Origin: Clostridiales bacterium
GTDB taxonomy: Bacteria > Bacillota > Clostridia > Peptostreptococcales > NVVX01
DNA length: 59,143 bases
Assembly (NCBI GenBank): GCA_021129775.1
Contig: JAJOKP010000026.1
Location: 1 to 59,143 of the forward strand
Direction of reading: 5' to 3'
This document shows, piece by piece, positions 8,389-16,092 of this stretch. A model generated the notes under the pieces. It searched no databases. It saw only the letters and a list, made by a program, of their open reading frames with translations, and was not told the DNA's origin. Both the position numbers and the translations under genes were made by a program. Numbering within the stretch: position 1 is the stretch's first letter; each line of letters opens with the position of its first letter.

Positions 8389-9287
8389 TCCCAAATCCCC
8401 GGTACTGGACGGCCCGAGAATGGAGATTTACCATCGACAATATCATTATATAACATGTGAAAGTGATTGCGATGAATCAAACGCTCCCCTGTGCAAGGGC
8501 AAAAAGTGGAATTATAGCGATGCCCTGGAACATTGCCAATCGTCACAAAATTAACTCCTGCATTTCGAGCTATTTCATGCGCTTTTTCCAAGGTTTCTAT
8601 TGGTGTAGGAGATAAATGCGTTACCTTAAATGCTGGGAAAAAACGGCTAAAGTGTAAAGGTACGTCGGGTCCTAAATACTCCACAATCCATTCAGACATT
8701 TCCTTAATCTCTTCTGGGCAATCGTTAATAGTTGGAATAACAAGATTCACAATCTCTAGCCATACACCTTCTTCCTTAATAATTTTAAGTGAATTAAGAA
8801 CCATATCTAAGTCACCACCAAAGAATTCTCTGTAAATCTCTGGACAAAAACCCTTAAGGTCGACAGTCATTGCAGTCGTATACTGCAAGATTTTCCTTAA
8901 TGGTTCAGGATTCATTGCGGCATTTGAATGTAAAATAATCCCAACGTCAGCCTCTTTAGCCAAAACAGCAGTATCAAAAGCATATTCGAATAATATAATC
9001 GGATCATTATAGGTAAATGAAATCGCAGTAACATTACGCTCTAAAGCCGCATCAACTAATGCTTGAGGTGACAAATCAAAAACGCTCCGTTCGTTTGGAC
9101 TTGCCTGCGATAAAGACCAGTTTTGACAGTGTTTACAAGAAAAATTACATCCAACGGTTCCAACACAGAGTATCTCGGTTCCTGGTTTATGGTGAAGCTG
9201 AGGTTCTTTTTCAATTGGATCAATCATTACCGCTGATGGTCTAGAATGAACTAAACAATACAATCGACCGTCTCGATTTATTTTCAC
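8385..9287 (-). CDS. AmmeMemoRadiSam-type radical SAM protein, 3' part of an interrupted gene
   Basis: A radical SAM enzyme related to pyruvate formate-lyase activase. CVGTVGCNFSCKHCQNW carries the CxxxCxxC cluster (about residues 47, 51, 54 counted from GTG 9287), followed by SFTYNDPIILFEYAFD and DLKGFCPEIYREFF, typical of the family found with AMMECR1 and Memo proteins. The frame is open upstream of the GTG back to 9344 and encodes CLICFRECIIPEGRTGFCRV, the conserved Cys-rich N-terminal segment of this family. No ATG, GTG or TTG precedes that segment; instead a TAA at 9345-9347 separates it from the same-frame upstream ORF. Function therefore depends on readthrough or on the mutation being a sequencing error. 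No AMMECR1 or Memo gene is nearby. Confidence 0.75.
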   Translation of the reverse strand: MKINRDGRLYCLVHSRPSAVMIDPIEKEPQLHHKPGTEILCVGTVGCNFSCKHCQNWSLSQASPNERSVFDLSPQALVDAALERNVTAISFTYNDPIILFEYAFDTAVLAKEADVGIILHSNAAMNPEPLRKILQYTTAMTVDLKGFCPEIYREFFGGDLDMVLNSLKIIKEEGVWLEIVNLVIPTINDCPEEIKEMSEWIVEYLGPDVPLHFSRFFPAFKVTHLSPTPIETLEKAHEIARNAGVNFVTIGNVPGHRYNSTFCPCTGERLIHRNHFHMLYNDIVDGKSPFSGRPVPGIWE

Positions 9288-9344
9288 GCGACAAAATCCA
9301 GTTCTACCCTCAGGTATAATGCATTCACGAAAACAAATTAGACA

Positions 9345-9608
9345 TTATGCTCGTTTTCCTTCTAATTCTTGCTGAAACATTACAACCCTCAAAGCATTTT
9401 CATCTTTAGGTGTTGCAGTAGTAGTTCCGTTCGTTTCAACTGACACATTTTCTTCATCTGCAATTTGTAACATTCGTTCATTACCTCGCAAATAATGTTG
9501 CCAATAGAATACTCCATAGATACCAAAAATAATTATAGCGGCTAATAAATAAATTCGCATTTTCTTTTTACTTCCTTTGTTTATCTTGCTCTCTTTCATT
9601 ATAACCAC
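9345..9608 (-). CDS. Membrane anchor, 5' part of the interrupted radical SAM gene
   Basis: An 87-codon open frame with a basic N-terminus, one membrane helix (IYLLAAIIIFGIYGVFYW) and a linker ending VVMFQQELEGKRA before TAA. The downstream radical SAM frame continues in the same register straight after this stop. The closing residues match the segment (x-Y-x-x-L-x-G-x-x-x) that precedes the first Cys of full-length family members, so 9345-9608 and 8385-9344 are probably one gene split by a nonsense codon. As a whole it would be a membrane-anchored radical SAM protein of about 407 residues. The start could also be the ATG four codons in (MKESK). An independent small membrane protein is the alternative. 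Confidence 0.65.
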   Translation of the reverse strand: MVIMKESKINKGSKKKMRIYLLAAIIIFGIYGVFYWQHYLRGNERMLQIADEENVSVETNGTTTATPKDENALRVVMFQQELEGKRA

Positions 9609-9631
9609 TCCTCAATCAAATATTTTTGTAC

Positions 9632-10276
9632 CTATTGTCCTGCTAAACCGCTAATAATAACACTTAGTCCTTTTAAAAATAAAATCATCCCTGAAATCAT
9701 AAACAAAATACGCAAGTGCATTTTGTAATTGCCTAGAAATCCTGGCAACGCTCCCACCAACATCCCCAACGGAATTAAAGGGGAAGCTAATTTCCCTGTA
9801 CCAAAAGCCAACCCATAAAAAAGTCCTTGCCAATAATTTTGAGTATTCATTGCAATCACAGCTAACACGCTTAAAAGAGGCAAACAAGGGGTTATCCCTG
9901 TAATCAGACCTAAAAACAAAGGTCCTTTATCTCCGCCACTTGCAGAAAATCCTGATTTACAGTAATTCGTGTTTTTTTTCTTAAAAATAAAGCAAATTCC
10001 AAGCATAGCAATAACCGTTCCCCCCACAATCATGGCTTGTGATTCGAACTGAGCTAAATATTCAAGTATGATATGTCCTAGCGCTCCAGCTAAAAGTCCA
10101 AAAAAACCATAAAATATCAATCTGACTAGTAAAAATTTCAATGTTGCCTTCAACCCACTTTGCCAATTTCGTTGCGTAGCAGCAATGTAAGGCAATATCA
10201 CTGCCGAACAATGAGCAAAGCAACTTCCAAAAGAAACGGTAACTCCCAATAAAAACAAAGCTAAAGCTAATTCCAT
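9632..10276 (-). CDS. CcdA/DsbD-like membrane thiol electron carrier (first copy)
   Basis: A 214-residue protein with six or so membrane helices of the DsbD/CcdA (sulfite exporter TauE-like, DsbD_2) type. The paired cysteines expected for carrying electrons across the membrane are visible: SFGSCFAHCSAVILPYI in helix 1 and GITPCLPLLSV in a later helix. CcdA-like proteins take electrons from cytoplasmic thioredoxin and pass them to extracytoplasmic thiol proteins. A related protein with the same cysteine positions is encoded two genes upstream at 11164-11844. Its start region lies next to a 71-bp tandem duplication (10275-10375) that has copied the end of the preceding gene. Substrate not inferable. 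Confidence 0.75.
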   Translation of the reverse strand: MELALALFLLGVTVSFGSCFAHCSAVILPYIAATQRNWQSGLKATLKFLLVRLIFYGFFGLLAGALGHIILEYLAQFESQAMIVGGTVIAMLGICFIFKKKNTNYCKSGFSASGGDKGPLFLGLITGITPCLPLLSVLAVIAMNTQNYWQGLFYGLAFGTGKLASPLIPLGMLVGALPGFLGNYKMHLRILFMISGMILFLKGLSVIISGLAGQ

Positions 10277-10375
10277 TTTATCCTCACCTATCTAAAACCG
10301 GAACACGCACTCGCCTGTGACACTGCTCCTCTGATTGCTGCTCCAATTTTATCCTCACCTATCTAAAACCGGAAC
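10275..10375. repeat. Tandem duplication at a gene junction (30-bp arms, 71-bp period)
   Basis: An identical 30-bp stretch occurs at 10275-10304 and 10346-10375, beginning ATTTTATCCTCACCTATC. On the minus strand each copy holds the last codons of the YdjY-like gene (VPVLDR-stop) followed by GGATAAAAT. The copy next to the CcdA-like gene supplies that gene's ribosome binding site; the 41 bp between are unique. It looks like a recent slippage or recombination duplication that added a non-coding spacer between two genes that previously nearly touched. Confidence 0.8.
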
Positions 10376-11149
10376 CCTAATTATTATCCTAACTTTAGTG
10401 TTTAGTAATGGTATGCTCCCAGCTTTTAATTGATATCCTAATTCCTTGCTGTTTTGCTCTAGTTTCTTATTGACTTGTTCTTTTGTAAAAAGTAAAGGAC
10501 AACTTTCAAGACAAATATGTAAACAATAGTGGCGCCTTGTCAAGAATATTGGATCGAAATAGGGTGAGCCTAAAAAAATCAAATCGTCTAGCCCTAGTTT
10601 AAAGTCAGTTATAATTATATCAGTAGAACTAATTTCATTGTCATTCCAACTAATAAACAGTGGTAACTCCCATTCTCTATTTTCTCCAAACCACAAGGCG
10701 TCCCAACGTTTCCAATCAAAATATGCAAGTGCTAATTGTAAATCAAGTAGCTTTGCTTCCGACACAATTGCCGAGCTTTCTTTTAACCATCCATAACCAA
10801 CAAGATGAACCAAAAAATTAACCATTTCTTCATCTTGATATACTGTCCCATAAAATGAAATCTCTCGCTTGTCAGTATTTACGGTCACTTCACCGAATCG
10901 AAAAATCTCACAACCCGAAATATCCTGTTTTTGTTCGTAATTTTGAGCCATCGAAGTTGGTTTACTTTCACCATCATTAGTAACAAAAAACCGCTCATCA
11001 CCACAAAACGATTTCTCTTGACAATCCAATGTATTGTTATTTATTAAACCCCCCTGCAGATATTGAAATATCAACAGTGAAACTACTAAACTAAATAGAA
11101 TTCCTAAATAGTAACTTGCTCTACGTCGCCGTTTACTTTTCTTTAGCAT
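10355..11149 (-). CDS. YdjY-like Cys-rich membrane-anchored protein
   Basis: A 264-residue protein with a strongly basic N-terminus (KKSKRRRR), one membrane helix and an extracytoplasmic domain. The middle (ISFYGTVYQDEEMVNFLVHL, GYGWLKESSAIVSEAKLLDL) resembles the YdjY domain, whose function is unknown. Cysteines occur as LDCQEKSFCGD after the helix and as HYCLHICLESCP near the C-terminus, a possible disulfide or metal site. Encoded between two CcdA/DsbD-like genes, it is a natural candidate for their extracytoplasmic thiol partner; that is inference. I start it at the ATG of MLKKSK (11149), 11 nt from GAGG, rather than at GTG 11158, which would overlap that site. Confidence 0.6.
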   Translation of the reverse strand: MLKKSKRRRRASYYLGILFSLVVSLLIFQYLQGGLINNNTLDCQEKSFCGDERFFVTNDGESKPTSMAQNYEQKQDISGCEIFRFGEVTVNTDKREISFYGTVYQDEEMVNFLVHLVGYGWLKESSAIVSEAKLLDLQLALAYFDWKRWDALWFGENREWELPLFISWNDNEISSTDIIITDFKLGLDDLIFLGSPYFDPIFLTRRHYCLHICLESCPLLFTKEQVNKKLEQNSKELGYQLKAGSIPLLNTKVRIIIRVPVLDR

Positions 11150-11163
11150 AATAGTCACATCCT

Positions 11164-11844
11164 CTATGCAAAAAGTCTGACCATAATCGGCTTCAATACG
11201 TCATACCACATCAATCCAATGCCAAGCAGAAATATAATTATACCTCCAATTTTCGTTGCTAACTTAAACCCTTTTGTACGAAACCGTAAAATTGTCTTAG
11301 ACCCTAAAAATCCAATTACAAGCGGTACAATATTTTCTCCCACAGAAAAAGCAACCACAATCAGCGCTATAGTAAAAGCCACTTGTCCATAAACATATTC
11401 GTCTGCAATCAATTTCGTTCCGACAGTCAAAATATAACCCCAAATTGCAAGATGTGGAATACAGGGTTTAACTCCAAATAATGCTGCTAGTAATGATAGC
11501 CCTTTTGATTTTGTTTTTAAAAAATGCAATTTAGTACCAATATCAAGAAAAATCAAGATTCCTGCAATTGCAACTATTGCTCCCCCTATAAAGTGAAATA
11601 AAAAGGAATGTTCTCTAATAAACTCAAGCGCCATTCGCCCTAGTATCAATATCACAGCCGTTATCAAAACAAAAGCAATTGTGCGCATCAAAACAAAATA
11701 AAATATACTCTTTATAAATTTTTTTGAATTCTTTTCAGTTGCAACTAAATATGAAATTAAAATTGGTGTGCAAGAAACGAGGCAGACTCCAACACTGCTA
11801 AATAGTCCGAATAAAAAAGCAAAAGTGATAAATTCCCAATTCAT
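11164..11844 (-). CDS. CcdA/DsbD-like membrane thiol electron carrier (second copy)
   Basis: A 226-residue polytopic membrane protein of the DsbD/CcdA type. Cysteines sit in the expected places: VGVCLVSCTPILISYLV in helix 1 and GVKPCIPHLAIW in a later helix. It has the same overall layout as the protein at 9632-10276 (Cys-x3-Cys in the first helix, PC-x-P later), so the two are paralogues within one operon. The ribosome binding site AAGGGAGACTGCAA is good. It is encoded 135 nt behind the FMN-binding lipoprotein and 14 nt before the YdjY-like gene. It could move reducing equivalents to the exterior for the flavoproteins or thiol proteins of this operon. Confidence 0.75.
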   Translation of the reverse strand: MNWEFITFAFLFGLFSSVGVCLVSCTPILISYLVATEKNSKKFIKSIFYFVLMRTIAFVLITAVILILGRMALEFIREHSFLFHFIGGAIVAIAGILIFLDIGTKLHFLKTKSKGLSLLAALFGVKPCIPHLAIWGYILTVGTKLIADEYVYGQVAFTIALIVVAFSVGENIVPLVIGFLGSKTILRFRTKGFKLATKIGGIIIFLLGIGLMWYDVLKPIMVRLFA

Positions 11845-11979
11845 TTGCAGTCTCCCTTCGTAGCAATAGTAGTAGAAAGTTATATCTGTTTAGTCAATTC
11901 AAGTAATAAATTTAACTATTGGAATAAAACTATTCGAAAATATAGGCAACTCGCATTAAAAAAAAGAGTGTTTTCAAGT

Positions 11980-12609
11980 TTATTGAGCGCTAAACAAATC
12001 TTCTTCCGAAGCCCGTATTCCCTGATTAAAAATCGCCTTAATAATTGACTCAGCTGTAACTGTTGCCCCAGTTATTCCGTGCACGTCTTGCTGCCAGGTT
12101 AAACTCGCATCAATTTTATGACCAACGAAACTTGCTAAAAAGTCATCAATTCCAATAACATACACGGGTGTCTCAGTATGATGCCACACATATACTTCTT
12201 GAATCTCCCCTTGCAAATTGGTCTTAATAAATAGTTTAATTGGTCCAGCCCATCCCTCTTCTTCTGCCAAGAAAACAAATCCTTGCAACTCTCTAGCGTT
12301 GTCGTATAGGTAATAATAAAGAAATTCATTTTTCTTTCCGACAACATTAGACAGATTATAATTACTCACAAAAATTTTTAAATAGTCTTTATATAATATC
12401 TCTTGATTAGTAGTACAATTTACCTCTTCTTGAGTGGCAACACAATCTACCCCGCCCTGCTCAACCATCAAAGAATCCGCATCTTCACAAGCTTGCAACT
12501 GATCAGTAGGAGCACATCCAAATAGGGTTATTATCATAAATATTAATATCAAAAATACGGACATCCCCTTAGTTTTTGAAACCTTATCACTTCTTGCCAA
12601 ACTCTGCAT
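11980..12609 (-). CDS. FMN-binding lipoprotein (RnfG/NosR-type FMN_bind domain)
   Basis: A 209-residue secreted lipoprotein. The signal peptide ends IITLFGCAPTD (lipidated Cys about residue 32). A linker with three further cysteines leads to a C-terminal FMN_bind domain. The attachment motif GITGATVTAES places the flavinylated Thr near residue 183, equivalent to SGATVSS in RnfG, and WHHTETPVY matches the TETPG block of that family. ApbE would be needed to attach FMN; none is in the window. It follows the nitroreductase lipoprotein by 15 nt. Together they suggest flavin-based electron transfer on the outside of the membrane. Confidence 0.8.
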   Translation of the reverse strand: MQSLARSDKVSKTKGMSVFLILIFMIITLFGCAPTDQLQACEDADSLMVEQGGVDCVATQEEVNCTTNQEILYKDYLKIFVSNYNLSNVVGKKNEFLYYYLYDNARELQGFVFLAEEEGWAGPIKLFIKTNLQGEIQEVYVWHHTETPVYVIGIDDFLASFVGHKIDASLTWQQDVHGITGATVTAESIIKAIFNQGIRASEEDLFSAQ

Positions 12610-12624
12610 TTTAACCTCTCCCCC

Positions 12625-13359
12625 CTAATTTCTTCTTCCGACTGGCATAACATAAAGCGGAACTAATTCCGTACCCAAAATTTCTTGAACTTCATCATCG
12701 TGAAAAGCTCCTACTATCACAGTTCCTAAATCTAAAGCCTCTGCCTGCAAATGCAAGTTTTGCCCTGCTCCTCCTACATCCATTGAAATATATCGCTCTA
12801 TTCCTCGCTGTCTATACCTTCTCTTAACGCGTTCAAAATTTCCCACCCATATAATATTTACCGGTGCCTGAGCTACAAACCTCTGACCAAGAGAAGCATT
12901 CATTAACTCTTTACGAAAATCTCCTTCTCTCACTAACTGAAGGGCATGATTTTTCCAACAAAATCGGTATATCCCAGCCGCCAAATCCTCTACATTCCCA
13001 ACGACCAAATAAATATTAAAAGGATAAAGACCTCCTGCTGAAGGAAAAGCACGAGTCGCTCCACTTATTCCATCAACTGTTTTCCCCCCAGAAGCCCATA
13101 AAAGCTGTGAAACTTCTTCAATTTCAAGTGAATCTTCCGTAAAATTCCGAGTCGACCTTCTCCTAAAAATCGCCTCCTCAACCGACATATCGCCAGTATG
13201 TGTCGGTGGGGGGAGGTTAATAATATCTTCACCCAAGTTTGTTTCACTACCTAAGCAAGTATTATTTCTTTCACATGCCAAAACACATGACAAAACCACT
13301 ACTAGTACTAAAACTGAAATCCAAGCAACTTTTTTCTTCTTATCAATCAAGGTTAACAT
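12625..13359 (-). CDS. SagB/ThcOx-type nitroreductase, predicted lipoprotein
   Basis: An FMN-dependent nitroreductase-fold oxidoreductase: EEAIFRRRSTRNFT is the N-terminal FMN-binding signature, followed by PSAGGLYPFNIYLV, SMDVGGAGQNLHLQAEALDL and the closing PLYVMPVGRRN. SagB/ThcOx-type members oxidise or reduce small substrates with FMN. Unusually the domain is preceded by a signal peptide with a lipobox-like VLSCVLAC, so it should act outside the membrane. First gene of the seven-gene operon. The start is uncertain: ATG 13359 (used here), ATG 13371 or GTG 13395 are all in frame, with AGGGGAG between the last two candidates. Substrate unknown. Confidence 0.75.
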   Translation of the reverse strand: MLTLIDKKKKVAWISVLVLVVVLSCVLACERNNTCLGSETNLGEDIINLPPPTHTGDMSVEEAIFRRRSTRNFTEDSLEIEEVSQLLWASGGKTVDGISGATRAFPSAGGLYPFNIYLVVGNVEDLAAGIYRFCWKNHALQLVREGDFRKELMNASLGQRFVAQAPVNIIWVGNFERVKRRYRQRGIERYISMDVGGAGQNLHLQAEALDLGTVIVGAFHDDEVQEILGTELVPLYVMPVGRRN

Positions 13360-13419
13360 GTTTAGATTCATCTCCCCTATCCAAAAATACTCCACACATA
13401 AAATATTTTAGTTATTAAC

Positions 13420-13449
13420 ATTTTACCATACTACTGTTTTGTTTTGCAA
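13420..13449 (-). promoter_or_regulatory. Sigma-A-type promoter of the redox operon
   Basis: On the minus strand TTGCAA (13449-13444) is followed after 18 nt by TAAAAT (13425-13420), preceded by TGG as an extended -10. It lies 25-60 nt before the candidate starts of the nitroreductase gene and is the only good promoter seen ahead of the seven genes. Confidence 0.6.
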
Positions 13450-13468
13450 CCCTATTATTCCATAAATT

Positions 13469-14023
13469 CTACAAAGGTCTGCAACACCGCAGGCTTGAAA
13501 TCCCTTCTTCTATGTACTCTTTTATCCACGCAATAATATCGATTTCTGTAACTGAAACTCCTTCTAGCGACTCTTTTATTTCCTTTGTGTTAAAGATAAA
13601 TTCTTTATCGTTTACTTTATGTATATACTCATAATCAATATTTTCATTTGCTAAAATCATTGAAACAACAGTATCTGCCATGTTTCCTATTGGCGCTCTA
13701 TCAATATGCCCATATTGGAAAGTGATTAACACGCTCGTACCTTCATTTTTTGTTGAATCAATTACTAAGTCCCCAGCACATTGATTTGCAGCTAGTTTTG
13801 TTAAGGATAACCCCAAACCTACTCTTCTTGTAGTTCTACTTGTAACAAAAGGATCTAGTACCTTAGAGAGCATTTCTTTATTCATGCCTTTGCCATTATC
13901 TTTAATCTCAATTATAAGTAAATTATCTTTTAAGTCTTCAAAAATTCTAAGTTTAATTGTTGTTGCTTTTGCATTAATAGAATTTTCAATTATATCAAGT
14001 ATATGTAATGACAATTCTTTCAT
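13469..14023 (-). CDS. Histidine-kinase-type ATP-binding protein
   Basis: A 184-residue protein holding little more than a HATPase_c domain: N box ENSINAKATTIKL, G1 box DNGKGM, F-like DPFVTSRTTRRVGLGLSL. It lacks a dimerisation/phosphoacceptor domain. Small proteins with this arrangement are commonly encoded inside NADH-dependent [FeFe]-hydrogenase operons of Clostridia, but here it stands alone behind a gap with a pseudogene. The start is set by GGAGGATTTAAAA before ATG 14023. The C-terminus ends in CC within SLRCCRPL. Anti-sigma-like kinase activity is an alternative. Confidence 0.7.
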   Translation of the reverse strand: MKELSLHILDIIENSINAKATTIKLRIFEDLKDNLLIIEIKDNGKGMNKEMLSKVLDPFVTSRTTRRVGLGLSLTKLAANQCAGDLVIDSTKNEGTSVLITFQYGHIDRAPIGNMADTVVSMILANENIDYEYIHKVNDKEFIFNTKEIKESLEGVSVTEIDIIAWIKEYIEEGISSLRCCRPL

Positions 14024-14214
14024 TTTTAAATCCTCCAAATATAATGGATTTTTGGAATCCTAAGAATATTTTTTCAAGGCTATTTCCAGGGAAATTTTTT
14101 TTTCGAAAATTCCTAGCTTCTGGAAAAAACATGCATGCTTTCCTAAAAAAAGTACTACTAATCTTGTCACCTTCCACATGATTAACAGTACCAATAATCT
14201 AAATTGAATCAAAT

Positions 14215-14541
14215 CTATTTTTCTTCTATTCCTATTGTCCTTGTTTCTTGATCCCAGTCTACATCAAGCCCAAAGTTATCCATAATAAACCTTAAAGGAA
14301 CCATTGTTCTTTGATTCATTATTATGGCAGGAACATCTATTGTGCTTGTTTTTCCGTTAACTTCTACAGTTTCCTTGCCAATCCAAAGAACAATCTTAAC
14401 ATCATCTGTCTCTATGGTTACTCTTTTTTCTTCTTCATACCACTGAACCTCAGCATCTAACCCTTCCTCTAGCTGCCTAGCAGGTACCAGAGTTCTGTCA
14501 TTCTTTATATTGCCCTCGGAACAACCATCCGTTTTCCTAAG
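14215..14541 (-). pseudogene. Remnant of a copper-amine-oxidase N-terminal (stalk) domain protein
   Basis: The minus strand has an open frame without a start codon that ends with TAG at 14215. It encodes about 100 residues including DRTLVPARQLEEGLDAEVQW and, later, NQRTMVPLRFIMDNFGLDVD, the repeated motif of extracellular stalk domains. Just upstream a different frame reads KRMVVPRAI before a stop, which looks like a third repeat put out of frame by an indel. No ribosome binding site or start is present. It is a decayed fragment of a secreted cell-surface protein. The rest of the gap between the ATPase gene and moaC (14024-14214 and 14542-14634) shows nothing recognisable. Confidence 0.7.
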
Positions 14542-14634
14542 GCTTTCACCTAACTTCTTCCAACCTTAAGCTTCCCATCTCAAGATATTTTCTACCTATA
14601 TTCTACCACAATTCAAAGTATTCTGCAATTTTTT

Positions 14635-15111
14635 TCACTCTTTTCTTGAATATTCCCCTGACTTCCCGCCAATTTTTTTTATTAACTTGATATTTTCTAT
14701 TATCATATCCTTATCTATAGCTTTACACATATCATATATAGTTAATGCTGAGATTGAAACTGCATTTAGCGCTTCCATCTCAACGCCAGTTTTGCTAGTA
14801 GTACTAACAGTTGCTTTTATATGAATAGTATTCGTTTTTTTATCTATTTCGAATTCTATATTAGCACCAGTAATAAAAATATTATGACACATAGGAATAA
14901 TATCGCTGGTTTTTTTTGCTCCCATGATACCTGCAATTTGTGCAACTGAAAGAACATCACCTTTTCTCATATCTCCATCTGCGATTCTTCTTAATGTTTC
15001 TTTTTTCATCTTGATTGATGCTTTTGCAGTAGCTATACGCTTTGTCTCGTTTTTGTCGCCTACATCTACCATTTTAGCTTTTCCATTTTTATTGAAGTGT
15101 GTTAATTTCAT
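14635..15111 (-). CDS. moaC: Cyclic pyranopterin monophosphate synthase MoaC
   Basis: MoaC (158 aa) completes, after MoaA, the conversion of GTP to cyclic pyranopterin monophosphate, the first stage of molybdopterin synthesis. Family blocks are present: [19 protein letters not shown], and [20 protein letters not shown] with the KKIGGKSG tail. Length is normal. It starts one base behind the moaA stop (GGAGGATAAT serves as ribosome binding site inside the moaA end), so the two are translationally coupled. In this locus the product probably serves tungstopterin enzymes as well as molybdoenzymes. Confidence 0.95.
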   Translation of the reverse strand: MKLTHFNKNGKAKMVDVGDKNETKRIATAKASIKMKKETLRRIADGDMRKGDVLSVAQIAGIMGAKKTSDIIPMCHNIFITGANIEFEIDKKTNTIHIKATVSTTSKTGVEMEALNAVSISALTIYDMCKAIDKDMIIENIKLIKKIGGKSGEYSRKE

Positions 15112-15112
15112 A

Positions 15113-16075
15113 TTATCCTCCCACTTGGTGCATTCCTCTTTTTATCGGTACAAATTCCTCACTAGTAATATTATGTTTCTCTGGTTTTTTGTTAATTGAT
15201 TTTTCTAGTATTTCTGCCATACTAAACCCCTCTTTACTCAATTTTCTTATATTTATCTCAAAATCCGAATGTAAGCAAGGTTTGATTTTCCCATCTGCCG
15301 TTATTCTTATTCGGTTACAACCATCACAAAAACATTCGCTAAGCGGATTAATTAGCCCAATTGTTCCTTTGTAATTTGGTATTTTATATCTTTTTGTTGG
15401 AATACTCTTATTCTCTACGTCAATAGGGACTAGTTCTTCAAACAGTTCTTTAACTACATTATTAGTAATATGATAGTCGTTTGACCAACCACTAGCTTCA
15501 CCAATCGGCATAAGTTCTATAAATCTTACTTCAATTTCTTCGTTTCGTGTCAATTTAATAAAATCACCAATTTCATGGTCATTAGTTCCTTTGATTAACA
15601 CAACATTTAGTTTAAGTGGTGCTAAGCCAGCTTTTTTCGCCTCTTCTATACCCTCTAGCACCTTTTTTAAGTTTCCACCTTTGGTAATTTTCTCGTATGT
15701 TTTGTCGTTAAGTGAGTCAATACTAACATTCACTCGTTTTAACCCTTTATCTTTTAATTCCTTAGCATGTTTTTTTAATAACAATCCGTTTGTAGTAAGT
15801 GCAAAATCTTTTAATCCTTTAGCATTGGCAATATTACCTATAAGTCCCATAATGCCTTTTCTCACAAGTGGCTCTCCACCTGTAAGCCTTATTTTATCTA
15901 TTCCTAGCTTAATACCTTCTAGCGCGATATTTTCTATTTCTTCTAACCTTAGTATCTCATTATGTGATTTTTTAGGCACACCAACTACAGGCATACAATA
16001 TTCACACCTTAGATTACACCTATCAGTTACTGATATTCTCATATAGTTAATTTTTCTATTGTATTTATCAAACAT
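15113..16075 (-). CDS. moaA: GTP 3',8-cyclase MoaA (radical SAM)
   Basis: MoaA (320 aa) is the radical SAM enzyme that starts pterin cofactor synthesis from GTP. The SAM cluster CNLRCEYC is near residue 19, the GGEP motif follows ([12 protein letters not shown]), and the second [4Fe-4S] site that binds GTP appears as [20 protein letters not shown]. The C-terminus ends in the essential Gly-Gly (MHQVGG). The ribosome binding site GAGGGATAAT is good. It is encoded 17 nt behind the moeA-type fusion. Confidence 0.95.
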   Translation of the reverse strand: MFDKYNRKINYMRISVTDRCNLRCEYCMPVVGVPKKSHNEILRLEEIENIALEGIKLGIDKIRLTGGEPLVRKGIMGLIGNIANAKGLKDFALTTNGLLLKKHAKELKDKGLKRVNVSIDSLNDKTYEKITKGGNLKKVLEGIEEAKKAGLAPLKLNVVLIKGTNDHEIGDFIKLTRNEEIEVRFIELMPIGEASGWSNDYHITNNVVKELFEELVPIDVENKSIPTKRYKIPNYKGTIGLINPLSECFCDGCNRIRITADGKIKPCLHSDFEINIRKLSKEGFSMAEILEKSINKKPEKHNITSEEFVPIKRGMHQVGG

Positions 16076-16092
16076 ATTATCCCTCTTTCATC

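Noticed and set aside
9345-9347. Selenocysteine or pyrrolysine at the in-frame stop of the radical SAM gene
   Set aside because: The stop is TAA, not TGA or TAG, so neither recoding system applies; mutation, readthrough or error remain.
14040-14160. Regulatory hairpin in the A/T-run region behind the pseudogene
   Set aside because: The runs give only short, non-specific pairing; no stable stem could be traced.
13995-14177. 60-codon minus-strand frame overlapping the start of the ATPase gene
   Set aside because: Low-complexity Phe/Lys-rich translation, overlaps the real start and ribosome binding site of the ATPase gene.
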